Part shown: positions 6,096-14,871 of the stretch, in pieces | How the letters are laid out: each line of letters begins with the position of its first letter | Position numbering within the stretch: position 1 is the first letter of the stretch | Origin: an uncultured bacterium | GTDB taxonomy: Bacteria; Actinomycetota; Coriobacteriia; Coriobacteriales; Coriobacteriaceae | Length of the DNA: 19,926 nt | Reading direction: 5' to 3' | Assembly: GCA_905215765.1 (NCBI GenBank) | Contig: CAJMRP010000024.1 | Location: 1-19,926 of the forward strand | Notes under the pieces: generated by a model | Databases searched by the model: none | The model's input: the letters and a program-made list of their open reading frames with translations, nothing else | Told to the model about the DNA's origin: nothing | Program-made: the position numbers and the translations under genes

Positions 6096-7538
6096 TTAAT
6101 GCACGAGGCGGTAGAAATTCATCGATGCCGCACCCTCGGCGTGCAGCTCCATCGCCGGAACCGCCGGCGAATAGGTACGGCTCGTAAGTGCCGCCTCGCC
6201 GCCATTTGCAAAAATCTCGACCATCGTAGTGTCCGAAAGCACGCGCAGGTCGCGAAGCTCGCTGAGCTCGATCGACCTCTGGTCGCGCCCATAGCCTTCG
6301 TCACCCATGTCGAGGGTAAGCATCCCGTCTGCATAGCGCACAAAGACACCCTTGCGGATTTCGAGCTCGATCACCTGGGCGCCCTCACAGGAAACCACAA
6401 GATCAAACAGGCGGCCCGGCTCCTCAACGGTTTCACCGCCTGTCGCGCAAACGCAGTCGCCGCGCATCCTCTCAATCTCGTGCACCGGCTGCTGACAGAG
6501 CTTACCATCGCGCATGCTCAGTTTTCTCGGCACCGTCAACGCGCACTGCCACCCGCGTGCCACCGTCGGGCTTTTTGCCGTCGCATCGGGGCAACCCGAC
6601 CACCCGATCATCAAACGCCGACCCGCAGCATCCTCAAAAGACTGCGGTGCGTAGAAATCAAAGCCGGCATCGACCATCGGGGGCATGCCCTGCCCGGCGA
6701 TCTTAAAACTCGGCGCCTCCCAATCGGCCTCGATGGGAAACCACACGCACTGGTGCGGATTGCGGTAACGCCATCCATCGGCGGACACACCCTGCGGACA
6801 GCAAACGAGAATAAGCTCACCATCGAGCTCAAACAGATCGGGGCACTCCCACATAAAGCCAAACTTCTCGCCCAACTCAATGCGCGTCGCATAGCTCCAG
6901 TCCTCTAGATTGCTCGAGGTATAGACAAGCACGCAGCCGCGGTCGTCTTTCGTACGAGCGCCCAGAACCATGTAGTAGATACCATCGTGTTCAAGGATTT
7001 TGGGATCACGCACGTGCGTACCGATATCGTCGGGGTAATCGACCGGCCCAACAGCTATGCGCTTCTCGCCCAATTCGTCGGGGTTCTCGGCAACCACATG
7101 AATCTGGTTTTGCTCACGGCCCGTCAACACGTAGTCGTAATCATCGCGGTCAAAATGCTTGACGTTGCCGGTATAGAAGTAGTGAATCTTGCCGTCGTGT
7201 ACAAAGGCAGAACCAGAATACGCTCCGCTCGAATCCAAATCGGAATCGGGGAACAGCACAGGGCCGCGATTCTCGTACGTCACAAAATCCTTTGTTGTCA
7301 GATGATTCCAAAGCACTGGACCGTCATGCGCAGCATCGAATGGATCGTATTGGTGATAGATGTGATACGTATCACCGATCTGCACCAAACCGTTGGGGTC
7401 GTTGAGCCAGCCAAGCTCAGGCTCCACATGGAACAGGAGCCTATCGGGGTCGGACGCGATGCGACCCGCCGTCTCATCCTGTCCGGCACGCCACTGCTCA
7501 TAGTCCGCGCGTGTCACCTTATTTTTTTGATTAAACAT
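6096..7538 (-). CDS. scrB: Sucrose-6-phosphate hydrolase (GH32)
   Basis: Cytoplasmic GH32 beta-fructosidase that splits PTS-imported sucrose-6-phosphate into glucose-6-phosphate and fructose. The protein is 480 residues with no signal peptide. The catalytic signatures are intact: GWLNDPNG with nucleophile Asp47, HVRDPK (RDP, 177-179, transition-state Asp), and WECPDLF with acid/base Glu231. The five-bladed propeller is followed by a C-terminal beta-sandwich ending near residue 480. The start ATG is at 7536-7538 with a modest GAGAAAG purine stretch upstream. It is last in the minus-strand operon, 101 nt after the EIIBC gene, with a strong hairpin in that gap. Phosphorylated sucrose as substrate is inferred from the adjacent EII; the fold alone would also fit invertase. 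Confidence 0.93.
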   Translation of the reverse strand: MFNQKNKVTRADYEQWRAGQDETAGRIASDPDRLLFHVEPELGWLNDPNGLVQIGDTYHIYHQYDPFDAAHDGPVLWNHLTTKDFVTYENRGPVLFPDSDLDSSGAYSGSAFVHDGKIHYFYTGNVKHFDRDDYDYVLTGREQNQIHVVAENPDELGEKRIAVGPVDYPDDIGTHVRDPKILEHDGIYYMVLGARTKDDRGCVLVYTSSNLEDWSYATRIELGEKFGFMWECPDLFELDGELILVCCPQGVSADGWRYRNPHQCVWFPIEADWEAPSFKIAGQGMPPMVDAGFDFYAPQSFEDAAGRRLMIGWSGCPDATAKSPTVARGWQCALTVPRKLSMRDGKLCQQPVHEIERMRGDCVCATGGETVEEPGRLFDLVVSCEGAQVIELEIRKGVFVRYADGMLTLDMGDEGYGRDQRSIELSELRDLRVLSDTTMVEIFANGGEAALTSRTYSPAVPAMELHAEGAASMNFYRLVH

Positions 7539-7560
7539 CGCCGTTGACTTTCTCGTCTAT

Positions 7561-7602
7561 GGGGAAGGACGCTCGACTCACACGAGTCGAACGCCCTTCC
7601 CC
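7561..7602. other. Intercistronic hairpin between EIIBC and scrB
   Basis: GGGGAAGG pairs with CCTTCCCC, followed inward by CG/CG and a 7-bp TCGACTC / GAGTCGA stem around an ACAC loop, with two single mismatches: 17 pairs over 42 nt. It lies between two co-directional genes and lacks a T-tract on either strand. Partial termination or segmental mRNA stabilisation between transporter and hydrolase is more likely than full termination. Confidence 0.65.
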
Positions 7603-7639
7603 AAATGGACTTATCCTCAGATTACGCTGAACGGCTCAA

Positions 7640-9091
7640 CTAGAAGCTGACATCAAAGCCAGCACCAGCGCCCTCTTCATCAGTGGTCGGCACGCCCTTT
7701 GCCTTGTTGTAGGCAAAGATCAAGACGATCGGCACGATAAAGGCGATGAGATTGCCAGCCACATACCACACGAGCGTCTCGGGCGTGACGATGAGCAGGC
7801 CAAGCACGCCGGTCAGACCCTGACCGATGGCGCGCACCTCAAAGAGCTTCACGAAGGCACCGCCGCAGCCTGCACCGATGCAAGCGCAGATGAACGGGAT
7901 GATCGAGTAGCGCATGTTTGCAGCAAAGATTGCGGGCTCGGAGATACCGACCAGCGTCGGGATAAAGGACGACATGCAGATGTTGCGCTCTTTGGAATGC
8001 TTCTTGTGAATGAGGTACATGCCGATGGCGCCGCCGCCCTGGGCGATGATGGAAACCGACCAGATGGCCTGGATGTAGTTGAAGCCAGTCGTGGCGACGA
8101 GGTTTGCCTCGATACCCTGGATGAACTGATGCGTACCGGTAACGACGAGCGGCTGCAGGAATGCGGCAAAGACAAAGGCACCGAAGACGCCCATCCTGTT
8201 GTACAGGATATCGATTACACCGGCGAGGACGTCGCCGATCAGGTTGCCGAGCGGGCCGAACACGGTGAACAGGGCGACGTTAGCAAGAATCAGGGTAACG
8301 GTCGGGACAAAGACGAACGAGACGACCTCGGGGATGTACTTCTGGGCAATCTTTTCGACCTTGGCCATAAACCAGGCAGTCAGGATTGCAGGGAACACGC
8401 CGCCCTGGAAAGCAACCATGGGAATGGAGAGCGGACCAAAGTTCCAGTACTCAGCACCCGTCGGATCCATAACGAACGTGTTGCGGTTCATAAGGCTCGG
8501 GTGAACCATGACGATACCGACGAGGATGCCCAGAATCGGGTTACCGCCAAAACGCTTCACCGCGCTGTACATAACCAGGACAGGCAGATAGTCAAACGTG
8601 GTGGCGATAATGGCAAAGAAGCTTGCGAGGTTCTTGAGGAACTCGCTGTGGTCGGCAAGGCTGCCCTCCATGCCAAAGAGGCCGTTGGCAACGATCAGCG
8701 ACTTAAGGCCGATGATGATAGCAGCGCCGACGAAAGCGGGAATGATGGGGATAAAGATATCCGAGAATACCTTGAGGACCGAGAAGAACTTGCCCTTCTT
8801 GTCCGCCTCGGCGCCCTTGACCTCGGAAGCGCTGATCTCCTTAACGCCCGTCAGAGCCATAAACTCATCGTAGACCTTGTTGACGGTACCGGTACCGAAG
8901 ATGATCATGAGCTGGCCGCTGTTGTACAGCACGCCCTTGACGCCATCGATGTTCTCGAGCTCGGCCTTGTTGTACTTGCTCGTATCCTTGAGCACCAGAC
9001 GCAGACGCGTAACGCAATGCGTGGCGCCCTCGATGTTCTCCAGACCGCCGACGTTATCGACGACTTGCTGAGACACTACTTTGTAGTCCAT
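7640..9091 (-). CDS. scrA: PTS sucrose-type permease EIIBC
   Basis: Membrane enzyme II of the glucose/sucrose-family phosphotransferase system, which imports and phosphorylates the sugar. It has 483 residues. The IIB domain spans ~1-95, with the phosphocysteine in ATHCVTRLR (Cys26). A charged linker follows, then a IIC domain with many hydrophobic segments from ~105 to the C terminus, including GTHQFIQGIE and the GISEPAIFAAN motif near the sugar site. There is no IIA domain, so IIA must come from another EII or a separate gene. The ATG at 9089-9091 was preferred because GGAGAGG lies 5 nt upstream; an ATG four codons earlier overlaps that site. Sucrose specificity is inferred from scrB and the LacI-type regulator; trehalose or beta-glucoside EIIs are close relatives. 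Confidence 0.88.
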   Translation of the reverse strand: MDYKVVSQQVVDNVGGLENIEGATHCVTRLRLVLKDTSKYNKAELENIDGVKGVLYNSGQLMIIFGTGTVNKVYDEFMALTGVKEISASEVKGAEADKKGKFFSVLKVFSDIFIPIIPAFVGAAIIIGLKSLIVANGLFGMEGSLADHSEFLKNLASFFAIIATTFDYLPVLVMYSAVKRFGGNPILGILVGIVMVHPSLMNRNTFVMDPTGAEYWNFGPLSIPMVAFQGGVFPAILTAWFMAKVEKIAQKYIPEVVSFVFVPTVTLILANVALFTVFGPLGNLIGDVLAGVIDILYNRMGVFGAFVFAAFLQPLVVTGTHQFIQGIEANLVATTGFNYIQAIWSVSIIAQGGGAIGMYLIHKKHSKERNICMSSFIPTLVGISEPAIFAANMRYSIIPFICACIGAGCGGAFVKLFEVRAIGQGLTGVLGLLIVTPETLVWYVAGNLIAFIVPIVLIFAYNKAKGVPTTDEEGAGAGFDVSF

Positions 9092-9116
9092 GTTCCTCTC
9101 CATTCCCTTACGAAAT

Positions 9117-9133
9117 CATAAAACGTTTTGATG
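9117..9133. promoter_or_regulatory. Operator-like palindrome between GH32 and EIIBC genes
   Basis: The perfect palindrome AAAACGTTTT (9120-9129), flanked by CAT and GATG, lies in the 45-bp gap upstream of scrA, just ahead of its ribosome binding site. It shares the AAACGTTT centre of the sites at 10569-10600, but its outer positions differ. It is a likely extra LacI-type operator, acting on an internal promoter or as a roadblock. Confidence 0.5.
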
Positions 9134-9136
9134 CCA

Positions 9137-10519
9137 TTACAGAGACGCGATCGTTGCATTTGCGCACTTGAGCGTACCGTCGGTGACCGTCAGTGCCACA
9201 CCCTGGCCCTGCTTATTGCAGAAGCGCGCGTTAAGCGCAACATCATCGACAAAGATGGTCGCGATATCGTCGTCAACGACCAGGCGCACATGATGAGTGC
9301 CCTCGCCCTTAAAGAACAACGGACGCTCGAGGCCCATGTTGTTGACCTGGAACCACGGATACTGGGGGGCCGCCGTAAACTCGAGCTTGCCCTCACGCAG
9401 GTTGGCGCGGAACTCATAGGCAAGACCGGACTCGGCGTCCTCGGCAAGCTTCACCGAGAAGCCGGCAGCGTCACCGGCGAGCTCCATGTCGGCATCGAGC
9501 ATATAGGTGGAACCGGCATCCGCGGCGAGCACCTGCTCGACCTTGCCCGACTCGCAGGAAAGCTCAAAGGCCTCGACTGCCTTAGCCTCGCCAAAGGCGC
9601 CAAGCATGCTGTCAGGGAGCTTGGTGCCGAGCGTTCCGTCGGCACGCTGAACGATCTCGAGAGGCATAAAGGTGCCACCCCACAGGTAAGAGCTGGGATC
9701 GCCACCCTCGTCACGCGTAGGAACCCAACCAAAGAGAACGCGGCGCTCGCCATCAAATGCGGTACGCGCGGCATAGTACGCGCGGCCATCGAATGAATCG
9801 TCAGCAGGAGTGATCCAAGGACCGTTGATGGAGCGAGACATGCGGTAACGGGTCTTGTTGCCATCACTGTACTCGGAGAACACCAGATACCACCAGTCGC
9901 CCATCTTAAAGAGATCAGGCATCTCGAACATGGTGTAAAGGCCCGGATTCCACCAGTCGCCCTGGAACTCCCAGGTATCCAGGTCCTTGGAGGTGAACTT
10001 GACCAGACGCCCGGTCATCAGACGTTTGTCCTCGCCCACGCGCGTGCCGAGGATGAGCATGTACTCTTCGTTCTCCTCATCCCAAAGCACAAAGGGATCG
10101 CGCCAGTTGCGGTCATCGTAACCTTCCTGGGGCGGAAGCAGCGTCTCGGCGATGTTCTTCTCCCACTTGACGGCGTCGTCACTCGTTGCGTGAAGAAGAA
10201 CCTGCTTCATCAAGCGTGCGCGGACCTTATCGCGATTGCAACCAGTGTAGAGCGCATGGTACTTGTCGCCCACCTTAAACACCGTGCCGGCATAAACATA
10301 CTGGTCGACTTCCTCGTCGCCGCCACGCTCAAGGCTCTCGCCAAAGTCCTTGTAGTTGACGAAATCCTTGGTCGTCGCGAGTGCCCAACCAAACGGCTCT
10401 CCGAAAGGACCGGGGTTTCGCGTGTCACGCTGGTGATAGAGATAGAACGTGCCGTCCTCGCCGTACGGCATGATGTCGCCTACCCAAATTCCCTCAGGCT
10501 GGTAATACACCTTGTGCAT
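9137..10519 (-). CDS. Divergent GH32-like fructosidase
   Basis: A 460-residue protein of the GH32 fold, without a signal peptide, so cytoplasmic. The usual WMNDPNG block is altered to IWVGDIMP (putative nucleophile Asp15), followed by the family-like GTFYLYHQRD. NWRDPF keeps the RDP triad (140-142), and FEMPDLF keeps the acid/base Glu199 while replacing ECPD by EMPD. Residues ~320-460 form a beta-sandwich-like C domain. Loss of the Asn-Pro-Asn-Gly context suggests a substrate other than plain sucrose, but which fructoside I cannot tell. The ATG 10517-10519 has AAGGAAG about 7 nt upstream; a longer in-frame start has no such site. It is the first gene of the sucrose operon, right behind the promoter/operator region, and 45 nt before scrA. 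Confidence 0.8.
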   Translation of the reverse strand: MHKVYYQPEGIWVGDIMPYGEDGTFYLYHQRDTRNPGPFGEPFGWALATTKDFVNYKDFGESLERGGDEEVDQYVYAGTVFKVGDKYHALYTGCNRDKVRARLMKQVLLHATSDDAVKWEKNIAETLLPPQEGYDDRNWRDPFVLWDEENEEYMLILGTRVGEDKRLMTGRLVKFTSKDLDTWEFQGDWWNPGLYTMFEMPDLFKMGDWWYLVFSEYSDGNKTRYRMSRSINGPWITPADDSFDGRAYYAARTAFDGERRVLFGWVPTRDEGGDPSSYLWGGTFMPLEIVQRADGTLGTKLPDSMLGAFGEAKAVEAFELSCESGKVEQVLAADAGSTYMLDADMELAGDAAGFSVKLAEDAESGLAYEFRANLREGKLEFTAAPQYPWFQVNNMGLERPLFFKGEGTHHVRLVVDDDIATIFVDDVALNARFCNKQGQGVALTVTDGTLKCANATIASL

Positions 10520-10562
10520 CCGAGACTTCCTTTCCCACAAGATACTAACTCGGTACAACTGC

Positions 10563-10591
10563 AAGATATGTCAATCGTTTTCATATGTCAA
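10563..10591 (-). promoter_or_regulatory. Sucrose-operon promoter (TTGACA-17-TATCTT)
   Basis: On the minus strand a perfect -35 TTGACA (10586-10591) and a -10 TATCTT (10563-10568) are separated by exactly 17 bp, about 45 nt upstream of the divergent GH32 start. The -35 box is part of one operator copy and the spacer is the other, so bound repressor would block RNA polymerase directly. Confidence 0.75.
10569..10583. promoter_or_regulatory. LacI-type operator O1
   Basis: TGTCAATCGTTTTCA is one of two tandem 15-bp copies, with centres 17 bp apart. It differs from O2 at one base and fills the promoter spacer. Confidence 0.7.
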
Positions 10592-10600
10592 ACGTTTTCA
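10586..10600. promoter_or_regulatory. LacI-type operator O2
   Basis: TGTCAAACGTTTTCA is the most symmetric copy, with the CG centre typical of LacI/GalR-family sites. It overlaps the -35 box of the sucrose-operon promoter. Confidence 0.75.
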
Positions 10601-10632
10601 CACTAATACGTCTTTTCGCAGTTCTAGTCGTC

Positions 10633-10647
10633 GGCAAACGGTTGACA
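10633..10647. promoter_or_regulatory. Weaker operator O3, inverted
   Basis: GGCAAACGGTTGACA matches the reverse complement of O2 at 12 of 15 positions and lies about 47 bp further upstream, between the promoter and the regulator gene. It may be an auxiliary site for looping or cooperative binding. Confidence 0.45.
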
Positions 10648-10703
10648 TATGGCGGCGAACGGTCATCAGAGGCGTTTGAGGAATTCTTTTGGCACGGGAT
10701 GAA

Positions 10704-11714
10704 CTACGCGGTTTTGCCCTCAATGAGTTCAACGGGGAGCTTGGTATTCGATTCGGGCTTTTCACCGTTAACAAGAGCGATGATGGATTGCGCCGCGAGC
10801 TCTCCGATGCGATCGATATCTTGACGAACGGTTGTTAAGTCAGGCATAAACGTCATAGTGCGGCGGGCGCCATCCGCGCCCACGACCTTAATATCGTCCG
10901 GAGCGCTCAAGCCGCGCCGCTTCATCACGTTGAGGCAGATGGCCGCCATCGTGTCGTCTCCCGCAAAGATGCCGTCAATATCGGGGTTCTCATCGAGGAT
11001 CTTCGCAACGACCGCACTCTTTTCGTCGTCGGACTTAACGAACTCGACCTCACGGACAAGCGCGGGCAAACCGGCCTGCTCCACAACATCGTGGTAGGCA
11101 TCGGTACGCTTATTGGCAGGCATACGCATGCGGCTATTGTTGCGCAGGCACAAGATGCGCGAACACCCGTCATCGATCAGGCGACGCGTGGCAAGTTCGC
11201 CGATGCCATAGCTGTCGCTCGCAATCTGAACAGAGGTCTCGCCAAGGTCGCAGTCGATACCAACCAGACTCAAGCCCATCTCGGCATACGCCTCGGCACC
11301 GATATTAAGCGAGTTGACGATGACGCCATCAACCATATTGCGCCGAAGCATATCGATATAAGAACGCTCAAGATCAGGTCGATTGGCGCTATTGCACAGC
11401 AACATCTTAAAACCGTTTTCGGCCAGGGTACGCTCAACGGCTTGGACCGCTTGGGCATGAAACGGGCTGCTGACATAGGGGACTATCATACCTATTAGAT
11501 TCAGGCGACCGTTGAGCATGGCACGGGCGATATCGTTGGGCGTATAGTTGATGCGCTTCATCGCGGCATGGACCTTATCGCGGGTCTCTTGGCTAATATA
11601 GCCGCGATTATTAAGCACGCGAGATACCGTAGTAGGCGAAACCCCCGCCACCGCTGCAACTTCCTTGATGCCAGGCTTAGCCGTATCCTTAGAACGGGCA
11701 CTCTCGTGAGCCAT
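10704..11714 (-). CDS. LacI/GalR-family repressor of the sucrose operon
   Basis: A 336-residue DNA-binding regulator. The N-terminal LacI helix-turn-helix is at ~16-37 (IKEVAAVAGVSPTTVSRVLN), followed by the hinge helix region YTPNDIARAMLNGR (58-70) and a periplasmic-binding-like effector domain starting LIGMIVPYVSSPF. The C terminus shows GADGARRTMTFMPDLTTVRQDIDRIGELAA, typical of ScrR/RbsR-like repressors. The start ATG 11712-11714 has GGGGGAGGG about 6 nt upstream and matches the usual short N-terminal arm; the ATG seven codons earlier lies inside the operator. It is co-directional with and upstream of the GH32-scrA-scrB genes, with matching operators at both promoters, so an autoregulated sucrose/fructoside repressor (ScrR-like) is likely. 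The effector is not shown by sequence. Confidence 0.9.
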   Translation of the reverse strand: MAHESARSKDTAKPGIKEVAAVAGVSPTTVSRVLNNRGYISQETRDKVHAAMKRINYTPNDIARAMLNGRLNLIGMIVPYVSSPFHAQAVQAVERTLAENGFKMLLCNSANRPDLERSYIDMLRRNMVDGVIVNSLNIGAEAYAEMGLSLVGIDCDLGETSVQIASDSYGIGELATRRLIDDGCSRILCLRNNSRMRMPANKRTDAYHDVVEQAGLPALVREVEFVKSDDEKSAVVAKILDENPDIDGIFAGDDTMAAICLNVMKRRGLSAPDDIKVVGADGARRTMTFMPDLTTVRQDIDRIGELAAQSIIALVNGEKPESNTKLPVELIEGKTA

Positions 11715-11734
11715 AGCACCCTCCCCCATCAACA

Positions 11735-11773
11735 TGTCATACGTTTACATACGAACAAAGCATACCCCAACAA
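11735..11773 (-). promoter_or_regulatory. Autoregulated promoter of the LacI-type gene
   Basis: TGTCATACGTTTACA (11735-11749) matches operator O2 at 13 of 15 bases. A minus-strand -10 TATGTA (11746-11751) overlaps it, with a -35-like TTGTTG (11768-11773) 16 bp upstream. Repressor binding here would cover the start of its own transcription. Confidence 0.6.
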
Positions 11774-11863
11774 GAGCGGGAAGACGGTAACAGTACAAGT
11801 AAGTAAACGACTCATCCAAATAATTAGGAGAGTTCCGCCTAAGGGGTGACTACACAGGACCCA

Positions 11864-11990
11864 GCCGGGGCTGTTTGGGCTACCTCCCAAAACATTCCGC
11901 AGGACGCAAAGGGCTCCGCCGCGCGAAGCGCGCAGCGGAGCCCTTTGCATGTCCGAGGACGTTTTGGGAGGTAGCCCAAGCAGTCCCGGC
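11864..11990 (-). repeat. Nested long palindrome, copy 2 (3'UTR element, terminator-like core)
   Basis: The outer arms, 11864-11893 with 11961-11990, pair over 30 bp (the inner 19 perfect, the rest with G-U pairs). The inner stem is 14 bp perfect (11906-11919 with 11935-11948), capped by a GCGC-rich hairpin. Read on the minus strand, the strands between outer and inner stems are AAAACGTCCTCGGACAT and GTCCTGCGGAATGTTTT. These match copy 1 (854-982) at 15/17 and 16/17 bases, although the arms are unrelated. Minus orientation places it 23 nt after the stop of the radical-domain gene, as copy 1 is 21 nt after thrB. It probably separates the pfl transcript from the regulator. The flanking parts of 11715-12013 hold only the regulator promoter. 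Confidence 0.85.
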
Positions 11991-12013
11991 GATCCTGCGG
12001 GAGTTAAATCCCT

Positions 12014-12265
12014 TTAGAACTTGTTGTGGAAGGTACGCGCAATGACCTCGTCCTGCTGCTCCTTGGTGAGCGTGTGGAAGTTCACGGCATAGCCGGAAAC
12101 GCGGATGGTCAGCTGCGGGTACTTCTCGGGGTGAGCCTGAGCGTCGAGCAGCGTCTCACGATTGAAGACGTTGATGTTCAGGTGGTGGCCACCCTTCTCG
12201 GCGTAAGCGTCGAGCATGTGGACCAGGTTATCGGCCTGGGTCTCGGAAACTTCAGAAACCTTCAT
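12014..12265 (-). CDS. grcA: Separate glycyl-radical domain of pyruvate formate-lyase
   Basis: An 83-residue protein equal to the C-terminal domain of pyruvate formate-lyase. It carries GGHHLNINVFNRETLLDAQ, HPEKYPQLTIRVSGYAV with the radical Gly at residue 58, and LTKEQQDEVIARTFH. PflA would form the radical here. It has its own ATG (12263-12265) with AAGGAG about 7 nt upstream and follows pflB by 85 nt. The E. coli spare-part protein GrcA/YfiD has ~127 residues and coexists with a full-length PFL. Here the neighbouring pflB stops before this domain, and 683 + 83 residues approximate one complete PFL (~760). It therefore probably acts as an essential second subunit, not a repair spare; this is inference. 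Calling it grcA follows common annotation habit. Confidence 0.88.
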   Translation of the reverse strand: MKVSEVSETQADNLVHMLDAYAEKGGHHLNINVFNRETLLDAQAHPEKYPQLTIRVSGYAVNFHTLTKEQQDEVIARTFHNKF

Positions 12266-12279
12266 AATGTGTCTCCTTC

Positions 12280-12315
12280 GATTAATAGGCGCCGGCCGAA
12301 ACCGGCGCGCTAATC
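12280..12315 (-). other. Stem-loop next to the radical-domain ribosome binding site
   Basis: GCGCCGG (12289-12295) pairs with CCGGCGC (12302-12308) around CCGAAA. An outer GATTA/TAATC pair (12280-12284 with 12311-12315) extends it to the edge of the AAGGAG site. No T-tract follows. It may set access to the ribosome binding site or the transcript ratio of the two PFL parts. Confidence 0.55.
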
Positions 12316-12324
12316 AGTAATCGT

Positions 12325-12349
12325 TATTGTTAGTATAGCACTAACAATA
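12325..12349 (-). other. Perfect hairpin abutting the pflB stop codon
   Basis: TATTGTTAGT / ACTAACAATA form a 10-bp perfect stem with a 5-nt loop, one base after the pflB stop at 12351-12353. The stem is AT-rich and lacks a T-tract. It may be a pausing or RNase-processing site, or an operator-like palindrome. Confidence 0.55.
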
Positions 12350-12350
12350 G

Positions 12351-14402
<2,052 letters not shown>

Positions 14403-14631
14403 TGTGTAACCACGCTCCTAGTTACGTGTAATGCGGCGCTCTCTCACACCGCTGCTTATTGAATTCTTGAATGTTCGGCTTGCACTACCGGCTTCTTCCG
14501 TTCTTCACCACACGTTGGTGCAGGAAAAACGTTTGTCCACCTTGGAACTACAACCCAAAACCCAAGATTTCACCCGTCTGAGAAGGATAACATAGCGACC
14601 CTCTGCATCTGGGCTGTTATATGTTTCTTTT

Positions 14632-14659
14632 TTTATATCATAATGGCTTTTTTTACAAA
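14632..14659 (-). promoter_or_regulatory. Candidate distal pflB promoter in a long leader
   Basis: In the 469-bp gene-free stretch 14403-14871, the AT-rich minus-strand segment gives TTTGTA (14654-14659), a 16-bp spacer and TATAAA (14632-14637). This would leave a leader of about 220 nt before pflB. A second -10-like TATAAC lies close downstream, and a small CACCA/TGGTG hairpin is near 14510. I see no FNR-like or Rex-like site that I would defend. Confidence 0.4.
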
Positions 14660-14782
14660 CCCGCAGGAAATGCGCGCGCGAACAACTACCGTTCACCGAT
14701 TTGTTTGGTATTTTTCCTTGCCTTTGTACGACGTTCACTCTAGCTGTTATGCCAGCTTTAGCAGGGTAAAGTATCCCAGAGA

Positions 14783-14831
14783 CCCTTCAGAAACTGAAGG
14801 GCGGCCACGGGATTTCCCCCGGGGCCGCCCT
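14783..14831 (-). terminator. Hairpins downstream of kdgT, probable terminator
   Basis: On the minus strand, 41 nt after the kdgT stop, AGGGCGGCC / GGCCGCCCT (14798-14806 with 14823-14831) forms a GC-rich stem with a short GGG/CCC inner part. It is followed by TTCAGTTTCTG, a poor but T-containing tail. That tail itself pairs, as CCCTTCAG-AAA-CTGAAGGG (14783-14801). The two hairpins share bases and are mutually exclusive. This probably ends the SDR-kdgT transcript. Confidence 0.5.
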
Positions 14832-14871
14832 GTGGCATGGCTAGTTTTTTAGCTTTGATTGCCGCTTGGCA

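Noticed and set aside
7997..9121. A 374-codon plus-strand frame opposite the EIIBC gene
   Set aside because: Antisense shadow; the product is Asp/Glu/Arg-rich with no domain, while the minus strand encodes a clear PTS permease.
12266..12350. The split of pyruvate formate-lyase as a frameshift or sequencing error
   Set aside because: The two frames are separated by 85 nt of non-coding, hairpin-rich DNA with a proper stop, a ribosome binding site and a new ATG. A single indel cannot restore one continuous PFL.
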